In this document: one piece after another, positions 21,571 through 34,453 of the stretch
Layout of the letters: each line of letters opens with the position of its first letter
How positions within the stretch are numbered: the first letter of the stretch is position 1
From: Sequoia sempervirens
Taxonomy: Eukaryota; Streptophyta; Pinopsida; Cupressales; Cupressaceae
Direction of reading: 5' to 3'
Assembly: GCA_007258455.2 (NCBI GenBank)
Contig: VDFB02275664.1
Location: 230,449 to 294,448 of the forward strand
Length of the DNA: 64,000 nt
Notes under the pieces: generated by a model
Told to the model about the DNA's origin: nothing
Seen by the model: the letters and a program-made list of their open reading frames with translations, nothing else
Databases searched by the model: none
Position numbers and translations under genes: made by a program

Positions 21571-23439
21571 TACTTTATGCCTTCCTCTTCGAGAGCTAGA
21601 GATAAACACGCTCCCTTGGGTAGACCCCCTGTACCCTCGAAGGCTTGGTATTCCTCTAATTGTTCTAGTAACAAAAAAGAGGAAAGGCATCCATGTTGTT
21701 AAAATATTTTCCTTAGGTATTATGTCTTCCTATAATTCTTGTAATACCTTGACTTATTTCATAAGGGAAAGGGAAGAAAACTACTTTTTTTGAATCCTCT
21801 CGTGCATTGTCTATGTCTCGTCACTCAAGGGTACCTCTTGTTCCTCCTCCCACTCGAAAATAAGATTGAGGAAAGGCACCCATGATGCAGGATAGACTAT
21901 GTGCACCTCGTATATCTCCTGCTCCATCTATAGAACTTGTTCTTCCCTCAATTTCAAAGGTGAAGATAGCTTTGCTGTAGTGTAGGGTGCTTTTGAGTCA
22001 TTTAAAATGTGTTATGGGTCCACATAATTGCCAAAACCATCTTGCATATGAGTGTAAGCATTGTAGGGGTGCATTACCTCATGAATAGACTACTTTGAAG
22101 ATGATCGAAGATGATGATCCTCTTCCCATGCGACCATCTCCTGACTAGGTTATGGCCAAGTCCTCTTCTTCTTCTTCGCAATAGTCAGTTAAGGTCAGTT
22201 AAGGTATCTTTTGCTCCACCTCTGGTGCATCTAAGTGACCTTGATGAACCTCATCCTAAAAGGGTGCAAGTGTTTATCACTCCTTCAATGTACCCACCTT
22301 TGATTCCAACACTTCCTAACATTGCACGTTTTGCTGAGCCTCTAGATATGCCTAACATTAAGACTATATCTAGTGTTGCAGCTATTGGACATCCTGCTCC
22401 ATAATGCACCCAACATTAAATATTTCTTGATATCCTTAAACTTGTCATGGTTGATGTTTAACATTTGTGAGAAATTTCCTATTCACAAGTTTGAGAAAGG
22501 TCCCATCCCACCATTTCATAAGAACTTCTCAACATCGCTAATACCTTTCTTTATCAATTATTCTCACAAAAGAAGTTCCAACTTCATCTATCCTCACAAT
22601 TTCTCTTCCTTAGGAGGTTAGCAGAGATATTCCTATTGTATATGCTCCTACAATGCATTTAACACATTCCTCTTGAAGGATGTGTTCGAATTGTTAGAGA
22701 ATATTCTAGCATTCACTTCACAAGATGTCTAGGACGATGTTGTTCTTATAGCTACATCCTTAGCTCTTGTTGCAGATGACATGCTCAGCATTACTTTAGC
22801 AGTATTTCCTTTTTAAGTTCAACCTCCCTCTCTATATGACCAAGATTGGGAGGTTGATGATTTGCTCAAGGAAATCCCCTAGAGCAGTACCTTCCTTATC
22901 ATTAAGAGATAGCATTTTGATTGATTGTTGTATTTCCCCATTCTTGCATTTATATGGTTGTGATTCTTCCTTGGAAATGCGGAATATAATCCCTTGTGAA
23001 TTCTTTTATATGTATCATTATTCTTCTATATGTTGTATATTGACTTTATTTTACTTTTGGGGACGATGCAAAATGTTGAGATATTTATGTCTTTGCCATG
23101 TTCACCTGAAATTTTTATTTTTTTTCATGTGAATCTTCTTCCTTTCTAGTCGTTGTTCCACTGTATATAGGGAATGGTGTCAATTCATATATCATATATA
23201 TATTATACAATCATACTGACCCTAGGTATTTCAATCCCTTAGTGTCTTTTTCTATGTAGTTGATGTTGTAGTTTAAATGTGGCATCCCTTTTAGTGTGTG
23301 ATATCATTTCATGAGCACATTTTATGTGTTACATGCTACATCTTTCTTTATATCTTTTTTGCTTTTCTCTTCTTAAAATAACTTGCACTCCTTGAGTCAT
23401 GTAAATTATTATAAGGGGGGGGGGTATCACAATGCACAA
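21571..23439 (+). other. Degraded retroelement-derived sequence
   Basis: Only short frames, with no RT or integrase motif. A Cys/His-rich scrap (HNCQNHLAYECKHC, about 22024-22065) and Pro/Ser-rich linkers suggest more polyprotein debris. There is a purine-rich tttggggacgatgcaaaatg at about 23056 and a poly-G run at 23417. Confidence 0.35.
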
Positions 23440-24459
23440 TCACATTCACATTGAAAATAAAAATATTTTTTAATCATTGTAGAAATATGATAACCATAGT
23501 TACATGGAGACACGTCTCCCACCCCTAGGATGCGTTTTGGATACTGTTGATGTGTTGTTCGTGACCGCACCAACGCAGAATAAAGTCGCAAACGGCTACC
23601 CTATTATCTCTTGATCAAAGTATCTAGCACGCTAAGATTGCGAGAGAGTTCATGCGTTCAACTCCAAGGTTCTTTTAATGCGAATAGGCTCAGTTGGCTC
23701 AATGTGATTTGCTAGTATTTCAAGGGGACTTACGGAATTGTTCAACAGCAGAGGAAGGGGTTTCCACAATTCGACAGATTTATCAATGAAGCACGGGTTT
23801 CCTATTCTAACTAGAAAGTACTGAATTTAAAGTGGTTGCAGGGTTTAGAGAGTCTAAATCTATTCTAAGTGCGGGATATGGAGCTCAACTTTAGCAAACT
23901 TCAACCAAATTTTGCTTTGCCTCGCCTCGGACAGCTTCCATGGAGTCGGTGCAATCTTCAGAGGAGTAGCTCAAGGTGTTCAGATCATAATTCAACACGA
24001 AGACACTCTCACAATGACGCATACCAACGTGTGAATCACGAACGAAGTTAAGTCTGTGATGTTCCAATTGACCACACAAGGCACATTCACCATCAGTGAA
24101 CACACTAGTGGTATGGATAGACGAAGTTTGCTCAAATTGAAGACCACATTCCACAATTACTATCTACTGCTTGCATGAAATGAAACTTATTCTACTTTAA
24201 GTCACTACTCGAATCAGAAGGACGAAGAAACCTTGCTAGCTACTCACAACAAAAGACGAAATTCATCATCAATGAAAATTATTTTTATTGGGAGAGTGTT
24301 CACAACAATTTCTTACAAAGTTTTAAGGAAAAACTTTCCTTCTTCTTCAACTACTCTATCAATCTATACTAAGCTACTTCTAATTTGTCTCTCTATTCTA
24401 ACTTCTACTCTAATTCTACTCTAATGTCTCATGAAAATACAAATGAGGGGGACTCCCCC

Positions 24460-24467
24460 TTTATATA
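24460..24467 (-). promoter_or_regulatory. TATA box of the LTR promoter, element 2
   Basis: TATATAAA on the minus strand, followed by gggggagtccccctcattt, matching element 1 at 17828. Confidence 0.6.
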
Positions 24468-24592
24468 GCTGGCCAAGTCCAGTGGACGGCTCATATTACA
24501 ATCGGCTGGATGGCCCAGATTGTGCCACCTCAGCCCTAACAAGATTCACCCTAAAAACCGCCACAAAAGAGAGTGGGGTAATAAATGAGCCA

Positions 24593-24911
24593 TTAATGTC
24601 CATCATCCAAAAGATTCCCGTCTGGAAACGCGTTCACACTATTTTTGATCTTCTTCTTGACGTTGTTCTTCAACTTTGAATTGCTTGGGTTTCCACTTTT
24701 CTTCCATCCTGGGCTTTGAAAATATTTCTTCTTTGTCACTTGAGCTGGGCACATACTTTCTTCCTTCGAGGTTGTAATGTTGTCTTGGATTACTTTCTTC
24801 ATCACTTTAGGTCATCCACGCTTGGTCTCGACGTTTCTCCTGCAAAACAAGCAAGGAGAAGAGTATTAGAATACTTCATAATATAAATTCACTTTACTTA
24901 CCAGGATTTTC
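24593..24911 (-). pseudogene. Vestigial coding region of element 2 with a candidate intron
   Basis: A 70-codon Lys/Ser-rich frame (24593-24805) ends NAFPDGNLLDDGH. This lines up with the last residues of the element 1 protein (KVMDENLLEG), placing it as the C-terminal stub. Upstream, a 62-bp interval 24840-24901 has GTAAGT at one end and TTTTGCAG at the other, a canonical intron pair. Frames around it contain TGA stops. The central protein-coding part is deleted. Confidence 0.4.
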
Positions 24912-25504
24912 ATGTTTTGATCTCCAAGGGTTCATCGTCTTCACTAGCCAAATTTCCAACCCATCTTGCATTCTGCCTGGGCATACTTCACTCTGATATT
25001 TCATCCGACTCAGGCTCGAGAAAGAAAAGCCTTTCATCAGGAACTCGATCAAAAATCATCTAGACGATCATTTTCAAATTCATCTGCCGAGGCATTTTTA
25101 ACACACTTTATCCCCTGCCTTAAAAAAATATTTAAAATTTCCCTTAGGAAAATTCATTGTTCAAGTGCCGATCAAAAATTTCTCATCTTGAAGGCCCCGG
25201 CAAAGTGCAGAAGACTTGGAAATCCAATTCTCATCGCAGATGTCTGATACCCAGAAGAAAATTTTCTTTAGAACTTGTCGAATTCATGGGTACACAATGA
25301 ACGGGTTCATTTAATTTTCTTGAATTTTTGAACCTTAGAAAATTAATTTTCAACAAAATTTAATCCATTTCTTCAACTCCAGGTGCATTTCCTTGCTCTG
25401 ACTTGAAATTTTTTTATCAACCTGACGAAGCTAACACTTTCTGACCCATCCACTGCCAATTTTATTCATGCCTCTGAAAATTTCATCTCCACCATTAGAC
25501 TTAG

Positions 25505-26970
25505 GCGTATTTTCTTCTAGAGGTGGAATTTAAATATTTATACTTAGAAAAATATTCTATCATTTCATCACTAGCTTGGGCGCATTTAAGCCTTTGTCCT
25601 ACCACTTGCAAACACTTAGAAAATATTTCTGGCTTCCTTTTTGGGCGCATTTTCAGGGTCATACTTCCATTTTTTCATACTTAGGAACTTTTCTATCCAT
25701 CCTTTTCAAGGGCGCATTTTACCCCTTGTACTTCTATTTTGAACACTTCAAACAATTTTCTAACCTCCTCCAGGCTAAGGTGCATTTAGTACCTCACACT
25801 TTCAATTATCAAGACTTAGAAAGTCATCAAGTGGTTAAGGCGCATTCTACCACTCCTCCTTCCAGCTGGTGACACTTAGAATAATTCCAGCACCTCTCCC
25901 TAGGCCAAGGCGCATTTCACACCCTCTACCTTCATTCTACATGCCTTAGAAAGATTTTAAGTCACCCTCTTTCCTTTAGGCGCATTTAATAGGTTGAGCT
26001 CCAACTTTTAAATGCCTTAGTGAAATTTTCAATCCTCCTTTATCCTTAAGGCGCATATGGAAGGGTGAAGTTTAAATCTGCAACACTCAGCATTTCTCAA
26101 GTTCTCTCTTTTTGTCTTAGGCGCAATTCTACCCTTGAGCCTTCATTTTCAATTTCCATTATACTCAGATTTTCCTTCAATCTCACATCAAGGGCGCATA
26201 TGATGTGATGAGCTTTCAGTTTTGATAACTTAGAAAACTTTCTCAATCTCCTCCTTCAAGGCGCAAATGAGCTATGCTACTTTCATTTTCCATACTTAGA
26301 GAAATTCTAACTTATCCTCTTCAAGTCTAGGCGCATATGGAAGGGGCTACTTCTAGTTTCCAACACTTAGCATTTTTCAAAGCTCTACAGGCAAGTCCAG
26401 GCGCATTCCAGAGGTCATGCTTCAAATTTAAAACATTTAGAAACTTTCAAGGTCTTCTCTTCAAGGCTAGGCGCATTTTGGACCCCCTACTTCCAATTTT
26501 CGACACTTAGAACATTTTGAAGTCTCCTCCAAAGTTGGGCGCAAATCATAGCTTGAGCTTTTAATTTCCATGCCTTAGAAGATTTCTCCAGTTGATATTT
26601 CCATGAGGGGCGCATTTGGAGGTGTGAGGTTTCAATTTGCAGCACTTAGAATATTTTTAGCTTATCCTTGAAGTAAGGGCGCATTTGGAGGTGTGGGCTT
26701 CAAGCTTAAAGTACTTAGAATATTTTACCACCAGCTCCTTAAGATCAAGGCATATTTTCACATGTCTACTTCTAGTTTCCTTGCTTTAGACAAACTTCAA
26801 TCACCTCTTCCTCTCCTTGGGCGCATTTTCATGGGTGAGCATCAAGTTTTAATGCCTAAGTAAAATTTTCATCCTTTTGCAAGCTAAGGGCGCATTTTGA
26901 CCTGTGAGCTTCCATTTTTCCAGACTTAGAAAAATTTTCAAGGCTCTTGCCAGCTTGAGGGCGCATATCA
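25505..26970 (-). repeat. ATGCGCC-centred tandem array, element 2
   Basis: About 22 cores, read as GGCGCAT on the plus strand (for example 25579, 25644, 25711, 25840, 26049, 26329, 26609, 26820), spaced 60-75 bp apart. They are interleaved with a gacacttagaa phrase, the complement of ttctaagtgtc in element 1. Confidence 0.8.
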
Positions 26971-27128
26971 TCCTGTGAGCTTCCATTTTCAAGTGCTTAG
27001 AGAATTTCCACCAACCTTCAGCTTTTAAAGGCATTCTTCACTGGTTGGACTTGAAAATTTATCAATTTCAGTGAATTTTATGCTCTTTGCCTGATTTAGG
27101 GCAACTCGTTCATGCTAACCCTAATTTT

Positions 27129-28372
27129 CTATTTTTAGAAAGTTTGTCAACTTTGCACTACAAGCTAATTTCAAGCTCCAAAAAGGCTCGATTTTGCTTT
27201 GTTCTGAACCTAGAGATGTGATTGAGCTGTCGAGGCCTGATGCCAGCGTGCACCTGCTATTTTTAGCAACTTGCTAAAAATAGCAATTATTCAGAATGTC
27301 TTCAAATTTCATCTATTGAATGCCAGAAATGTGGTGATCGTGGCTGGATGTCGCATCTGCCTGACTTTCGTGTTTCGCCCTTGAATTTAGGAAACCCTAA
27401 TTCCTCTATGCCAACCTGCTCAAAATAGCAAGTGTCTGATTTTCCATCCTCTGCAACTCCATTTGACTTGAAATTCGCGCCATGGGGTCTTCATCACCTG
27501 CTTGACCTGCTTACACTGAGATTTCGTGATGACCTGCTATTTATAGCATGTTTCTGGAAGTGGCTTGCTATTTATAGTAACTGCTTGTTTTTGAGACTTC
27601 CACAACTCCGTTTGACTTGAAATTCGAATGACGCGCTCCTCACCACGTGACCTGCCTATTGACACTGGCGCATGCGGCTGATTTACTATTTTTAGCCAGT
27701 TTCTAAAGTGGCTTACTATAAATAGTAAGTGCTTCGTTTGCCTTCAAATTTTACCAGCGGATAGCTTGAAAGATGCTAATCGCGGTGGTATGCACCGGTT
27801 TTTGAAAATTCTAACTTTTTACGCCTCTTTTTGGGTCCCAAAGCTGGAAACCCTAATCTGACTTGCATGTATACCAAATGATCTTCGTTTGTTCTCGTTT
27901 CTGTTGCATTGCGATCAGTTCGTGATTCTAAAGTGCTGGGAGGCGGCCGCCGGGATGCATCTGCTAAAAATAGTAAGTTCCTAAATGAGTGACCATCACC
28001 GCTTGCATGTCATATCACTGTGAAGCTCTCGAAAAACCCATAAAGAATATGCCGACATGCAAAGAAAACCCTGACATGCAAACCCTAAAAATAGCCTCGA
28101 AAGGCTGAACTCTGAAAGTTGTCATCTCATTTTGCATGTTATACTGTCGCGAAGGTCTCTGAAAACCCAGAAGGAATCTCCAGACATGCGTTGAAAAACT
28201 CTGCATCTAACCCCTGAAATTTGCTCTAGAAGCTGGACTGCTAAAAATAGTAAGTTGCCCATTTCAACTCAAATTTTGCACACGAGCAGCTTGATGTGTT
28301 CTGAATGCGGCATGACTGTTAAAACTTCAAAGTGCTGATGGAATGCCCGAAATTACACACTTACTAAAAATA
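27129..28372 (-). repeat. Field of CTA(A/T)4TAG dyads, element 2
   Basis: Copies at 27129, 27257, 27274, 27537, 27568, 27686, 27716, 27964, 28241 and 28363. The set of variants and the matched-arm behaviour are the same as in element 1, and the field has the same position relative to the GCGC array and the element start. Confidence 0.75.
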
Positions 28373-28688
28373 GTAAGTTGCCAGATTTCACTGAAATTGA
28401 GTTGGGAACCTGCTGGAACTATACCGACAGCAATGCCAAGGTTAGATTTCAACTTGATTACCTCATTTGATTTTAAATCGGCTGGAGAGTTCAAAACCCT
28501 AATTCTTAGACTTGGCCAAAACTTCAATTCAAGCTCAATGATGGGCATAATCCTGAAAAGACAGACAGTAGAAAAGAGAGACAACGACAAAACAAACTAA
28601 AATCAAGCCAAAAGTTCGGAACAAAGCAAAAATTAGGGGGATCCCCATTTGCAATGGGGCGATGTGTGAAAAAGGTCACAATAGATAC

Positions 28689-29706
28689 CCATACCCGTTT
28701 CCTCGTACTGAAAACTTGTCGAAGACATCTCAATTTTTTATTTAAAAAAATATAATAACCCTACATTTTGGCAAGTTTCCATATGAAAAGAAAAAAATGA
28801 ATAGACATTTCTAAATTTCAATGTGTAATATCAAATATGCGGTATGAACTCTTTGACATTTGTGTGTTTAAACTTTAAATTATAAAATAACTAAGAAAAA
28901 GAAAAATCGGTGTCTCCAAGTACCCCCATCTCTTATTTTCAAAAATAGACATACCAGTACCAGTACCAGTACCAGTCTCTCATACTAGTACCAATACCAG
29001 TACCAATCTCTTGACAACTATGATGATAACGCATGAACCACCTAGCAAGGGACGGCCCATTATAATTTTTGTTCTCTTATGTTTAATATTTTTTCATGGT
29101 TGTGCTGCAATGTAACTCTCAACAATCATGGTCTAATCAAAATCATTGTATGGTCTCTAGCATAACATAACTTGCTAGCCATGCTTGTAATTTTTTTTAT
29201 TTACTTGCATATTTTTTTGCTTTGTGCTATTTTTGTTTAACATGTTTGTTTGCAGCTAACATGTTTATTGTAAAAACCTTTCAGCATAACATAGTTGTTC
29301 TATGTAGGATATCTTGTTTTGAATATATTCTCCTTGGGGGCATATCCATATGGAATGAAGACTCTGCATCATCTATAATATAGTTGGGTAATTTTCAAAG
29401 TTATGTTATTTTTTACTTTAGCACACATATGCAACATGGTGCATATGCCTACCAAAGTGGGGGAAAAATTTAGTATTGAATATTGAATACCCCTTTGTAA
29501 TTTCACATTACATGACACTCCCCTTTAGCTTGATGAATGGAATATCTTATTGTTAACATGATGATATTAAAATATGTTTATAGTAGCAAAATTATCCTAT
29601 CTACAAATTTTTGGGTTTGTTTTTCTAGGATGACGACACTATGCACGAATGTATGTGTGATACGCTATCTTCCCATGAAAATCTGTGATGGGAAGCATGG
29701 TTGGAA
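28689..29706. other. Intergenic, with a TACCAG microsatellite
   Basis: A short repeat of accagt/taccag units at about 28951-29007. Otherwise I see no gene or element. The flank continues the sequence left of 23540, which was split by element 2. Confidence 0.5.
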
Positions 29707-30676
29707 CCATAGTTTACATACTCGGAATCGGAGAGTACTCGGCAAGCCCAAAAATTTTGACTCGGAAAATACTCGGCAATGACTCGGAAAATACTCGGCA
29801 AATACTCGGCAATTTAAAAGTAGCAAAATTTCTTTAAAAAAAAATATAATAATTATTAACTATTAATTATAATAATTTTATATATGTATTTAATAGTTTT
29901 GTTAAAGAATATAATATATAATAATAATAAGTAGTATAATTATTTTATTCATAATTTATTTTTTATTATATAAAAATTTAAAATATATATTATATATTAA
30001 TTATGCTAATATATACTTAACTATGATGTCATAATTTTAAAACCTAAATGTGCTCATTTGTATTATATTAAAAATATAATAATAATTAACTATTAGTTAA
30101 ATAATTTTATGTATGTATTTAATAGTTTTGTTAAAAACTATAATATATAATATTAATAAGTGATATAATTATATTATTTATAATTTATTTTTTATTATAT
30201 AAAATATACATTATATAATAATTAAGCTAATCTTAAATCTATACTGTTAAAACCTAAATGTGCTCGTTATTAGGATCTTGGCCGTAATTTTCATTTTAAT
30301 AAACATACTCTAAAGCGCTCGTCGAAAATTTTGAAACCCTACTTTCAGGCTGTAGCGGAAACTAGGTTAATACCAGCGATGAAGAGTTTGGAGGAGGAGA
30401 AACCAAGAGCGGCGACGAAAGCAGGCAATAAACAGCTCTAAAACAGACGAAATGGCGGCAAAAAACGAAGAAAAAAAATGTAGAAACGCGAGAATAAAAA
30501 CGAACATAGAAAAAACGCATGAAAACCCTGAAATATCCGCGCGAAAATGAGGGCAAAATTCAGCGATTAAAACTACTGTCGCATTTGGCGAGTAAAGGCA
30601 GAAAATAATCGTTTGGCTTAAAATCTGGCGATTAATCATCCACTCGGAAAATACTCGGCGATTATGTAATCTATGG
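29707..30676. mobile_element. Candidate inverted-repeat DNA transposon
   Basis: The left end CCATAGTTTACATACTCGG and the complement of the right end, CCATAGATTACATAATCGCC, agree at most positions. TTGGAA occurs next to the left end (29701-29706) and two bases beyond the right end (30679-30684), a possible TSD. Just inside both ends are direct copies of actcggaaaatactcggc, like subterminal transposase-binding repeats. No transposase is encoded. Superfamily uncertain. Confidence 0.4.
29838..30270. repeat. AT-rich tandem duplication of about 220 bp
   Basis: Two diverged copies, each ending in aaaacctaaatgtgctc (about 30040 and 30247). They lie in the middle of the candidate inverted-repeat element. 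Confidence 0.6.
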
Positions 30677-32340
30677 ACTTGGAACATTATGTTTTGAGTA
30701 ATTTGGAAATTAAACGCTCTTGTTTCGAGTCATGACCTGCAGATGCTTCTAGAAAATGCTATTTTTTGAAAAAGAAAGTCTTTTCCTTGGTAGGAAGAAG
30801 GAAAAAAGACTCTAATTCACAAAATCAACCATGAATGCATATTTTTGGGTTTTACCTTTGCAACTCTTGAAGTTGTTGAAGCATTCATCCTAATATAACA
30901 TTCTCTTTGCTTTTGCATGTCATTTTCTTCATGGTGAGACTATAAAGTGCAATCTTGTAGCTTTTGAATCCTCTTGGAGGTCTGTGACAACTTCTAGGTA
31001 GACTTATCATAGATTGCTTGCTTCTTTGAATGTGGGTAATTTACTAGAGCTAGTATTTAGAAATATTATTGATATCATTGTATTAATGTTGAGTTATTTT
31101 TCTTATCTAGCATTACACATGCGTTTATAAATATTTTATGATTTCTATATTTTATCATAATCCTATTTGTCTGTCCGTGGAGGTAGAAATACCAAAACTG
31201 GGGTTTTATTGATGCAAACCCAATAAGACATCCGCCCCAAATATTTCTCTTCTCTCCTTGTGTGCATTTTTATTAGATTTTCTTTTGCTTTAAATTGAAC
31301 TGAAGTGATATTTATTTTGTTTTAGATTTTTCTATTATTGTCCGTACGAGACCACAATGCATTGTGTTGTAGTCAACGCGTGACAAATATTTTTATCAGT
31401 TTGTTGTAATTGGAAAATAATATTGAAATTGTTTAAGTTAGTTTCATTATCCAGATTGTAAAAGTTTTATAAGAGAGAATAAATCAAATTGTTAAGTAAC
31501 ATTTGATTCATTTGAATGCAGTAAAAATTTGGGTTCTCAAAGAAAACACTTTTCTTTCCTAGAACTCAATTTTCGAACATACATTATTATTAATTGGGAT
31601 AGGAGATGATTCAATATATAATCACATTGATTCTAACATCATAGGGGTTTTAGTTGGTAGAGGAAGGCACTTTTATTTAAACCATAAGGTTAGTATTTAT
31701 TGTTGAACTTAAGTTGTCATTGATGTCAAAGGAGTTCATTGATGTCTAAGGAGGTGTAATACCAGTTGAATAGTGAATGTAATAGTACTTGAATTATCAT
31801 TTTTAGTTACATTTTGAGAACAACGAATCCTACTTCTTACAGTATGCTTGCAATATCATGCGTGCATTTATTGATGTTGATAGAGGTAATTTGGAAGTGT
31901 TATTTGGAATGTTAGAGATCAGCTACTCAGGGTAGAGAGAATTCTCTGGCAATACAATTATGAGTTATATTCCCTTCTAGATACGAGTTTTTCTCTACGA
32001 TTTGAAAAGAAAGTATGCCTACACATGTTATATAATATACTAGAGTTTCCGGAAGTTATGTTCAACATGCAAAAAGTTTGAAGTGACAGAAGGGTCACTC
32101 TGCTTATTAGTTAACTAGTGATGGTTTTGGAACTGTGTGACAACGACAAGTAGTGTGTGGCACCTAGAGATAGTATGGGATGATAAAATAGGTCTAGATT
32201 AAGGTTTTTGTGGAAGCACACAACATCATGTTCCTTTGGCGGCAATAAATTTGATTTAGGACCGACTTGTTACACATTTCAAGCAATTTAAATTTAGGTT
32301 CACCTTATGTCATTCAAAATTCATCCTAAAATTTAGTATT
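30677..32340. other. Intergenic, nothing recognised
   Basis: AT-rich, with no open frame of note, no repeat structure and no element ends that I could support. Confidence 0.5.
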
Positions 32341-33890
32341 TGTTGTAGTGTAGAAAAATGTATCCCTTTTACATTTTCACACTTGTTTGGACCCTCCTAG
32401 TTAATTTGGACTTAATTGTGCCATATTTTAGTGTTGTAATATGTATTTATTTACACTTTCATACTTATTTAGGGATCCTTTAATTAATTGAGCTTAATTT
32501 TGCCTTAATTGGCCCCTTTAATTCATTTTCCAAGCATATTAATTGTATTTTCCGAAGAGGAAACCCAACATTCATTAATATTTTAACATAACACTTCTCA
32601 TTGAGCAATGTGTGTCATAGGTTTAGGGACCTAGGACTCGCCCATGGGTGAATGGGTCCTCCCTTAGACCTAGGACCTAAATTTAAATTATGTTTTTAGC
32701 AGTATTTTAACATATTCAAATCTATATTAAGATTTTGGCTTGTGATATTCGAATCTCGGGAAATTGAGGATACATATCTATAAATATAAGGTTATTTTAC
32801 TATGTTTCACCTAGAAGATTTTGAGAAGCGACCTAGCAATTTTATGAGCAAGTTTATGAGATTTCAAGAGCATTTCAAGAGTGATCAAAGGCATTCAAAG
32901 GCAGATTTATTCAAGATCTATTTTAGCATTCAAGACCCATTTGTCATGTCAAAGTCTTCTTACATCATGCATGTTTTTGGACCTAATATGGTGATGTAGG
33001 TTTCATGATCCATTCAAGCATTCAAAGCACTATTTCAAGTCAAGATTCAAGGTTCAAGATCCACATCCATTAAAGCCATTTCATGCAACTTGTAGATCTA
33101 CATTCCAATTTTTATTCAAGGGTTTGTTGAGTGGTAACATTTCTTTGTTCATTCTTCATTCCCTTTTTCATGTTTCATTTCATTTCAAGGTTTGATTACC
33201 AAAATGGGGTTTTGACCAAGGAAAACCCCCATTCACCAAAAAAAAAACATTTTTCCCTTTAATATTGTGTTTGTAGATCTAAGTGGAAGAAAGCTGGAAG
33301 ATCTTTTGAAGAGCAAAATTGAAGAAATTATCAAAGTTGCAAAAGTTGTAATCTCACAGAAGCTCACAAAAATTATTTCCAGCTTTTTAATCCTAAAACC
33401 TGGGAAAATTGGAAGACTCAGATTTGTAGCAGAGGCTCCCGAAGGTTGCGGGAAAATCCTAAATCAAGACCCATTCACCCCTGGGCAAATGAGTCCCATA
33501 TCAACTTCAGAAACTGACTTTTGGTGACTAGTACACGTGCTTCTGCCCTTCTCTGATTTACATTATGTTTTTTGGTCCTTTCAATACTAAGTTTAATCTT
33601 GCTATTCTAAGTGTTAGATTGAATTTTGGTGTTGATTTACTATTTTTAGTTTTTCTCCCCAAAGTGTTGTTTGACCAAGACCCCCATCTTGACACAAAAA
33701 GGAAATTTGAAGATTCACTCATTGAGTTGACTCACCTAAGGGTTTTAACACAATTCTTTGTGTGGATCTCATTTCCTAATGAAATGGAGGAAGATAGGTC
33801 CCTAAGAGGTCCATCATTCTCCATTTTGATGCCCATCTTATTTTTCTTTATTTTCATCTGCCAAACATTTGAAAGCCAAAAAATTTAGAG
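32341..33890 (+). repeat. Diverged LTR related to element A
   Basis: The start region (tgtatcccttttacattttc, then gtttggaccctcc) parallels the element A LTR start (gtaacccttttac, then gtttgggtcctcc). Later blocks also align in order: ttgaccaaggaaaaccccca, tttgtagatct, and gggcaaatgagtcccat. No protein region or partner LTR is adjacent, so it is a solo or truncated LTR of an older subfamily. The right boundary is approximate. Confidence 0.55.
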
Positions 33891-34330
33891 CCAAAATTTC
33901 TTTCAAAATTTTTTGAAAACCCTAATTAGCAAAGATTATTACATCCATAACCCTCGCAATGAGAAGTTCAAATTTTTCTGAAATGTTGAAAATTATAATA
34001 AGGGGCACTTAAAATCATACATGTGATGCCCTCAGCGGAATCTAATTATCCCTACTCATTGTCATCATCAAATATGAAGAAGGTACTCTAAATATATGAA
34101 ATTTAAAACATAAAGTATTTGCTCGGCTTGGTTGTTTGATTCACTTATAGGATATAATACATTTTGATACCTTCAATAATTTTTTGATGAATACGCGTGT
34201 CTATTAATTGAAGATCAAAATATAATACACATATTCACAAAAAAAGGGTAGGACACAAGGTCACTCCCCAAAGTCACACAAGCAAAGCTTAGAAAGCAAG
34301 AACTAAAGAACTCATAAAACAAAGCCACTA

Positions 34331-34453
34331 AGCGGTGAGAGCAGTGCTAGCAGGGGGCGGAGGAGGGTCTCGGTCATTTGGTTTGCCCCATAGATCAGTG
34401 GGGTTTGGGGTGATGTCAGGCACAGACCAACCATCTTCAATATCTATATCTTT
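34331..34453 (-). pseudogene. C-terminus of LINE ORF2, left of element B
   Basis: Minus-strand residues GWSVPDITPNPTDLWGKPND followed by a Pro-rich tail and TAG. It continues in frame from 41171-41240 once element B and one TCTTT copy are removed, so B inserted near the end of ORF2. Confidence 0.6.

Larger units (their letters stand above)
23545..28683 (-). mobile_element. Giant element 2: 5,139-bp relative of element 1
   Basis: On the minus strand it begins TATTGTGACC (TG changed to TA) and ends CACATCAACA. It is flanked by GATAC on both sides (23540-23544, 28684-28688). It carries the same blocks as element 1 in the same order: a start followed by cacacatcgcccc, dyad field, GCGC array, TATA box, terminal segment. 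The roughly 3.3-kb coding block is replaced by about 300 bp. The two therefore belong to one family with different coding content. No internal repeat of the ends is seen, so again a solo-LTR-like unit. Confidence 0.8.

Noticed and set aside
23417..23426. Poly-G run, and the poly-C run near 51-60
   Set aside because: Simple homopolymers, possibly with sequencing-length error; no support for function.
30367..30687. 106-codon minus-strand frame, hydrophobic
   Set aside because: It runs through the subterminal repeats and right end of the candidate transposon; composition explains the hydrophobic character.
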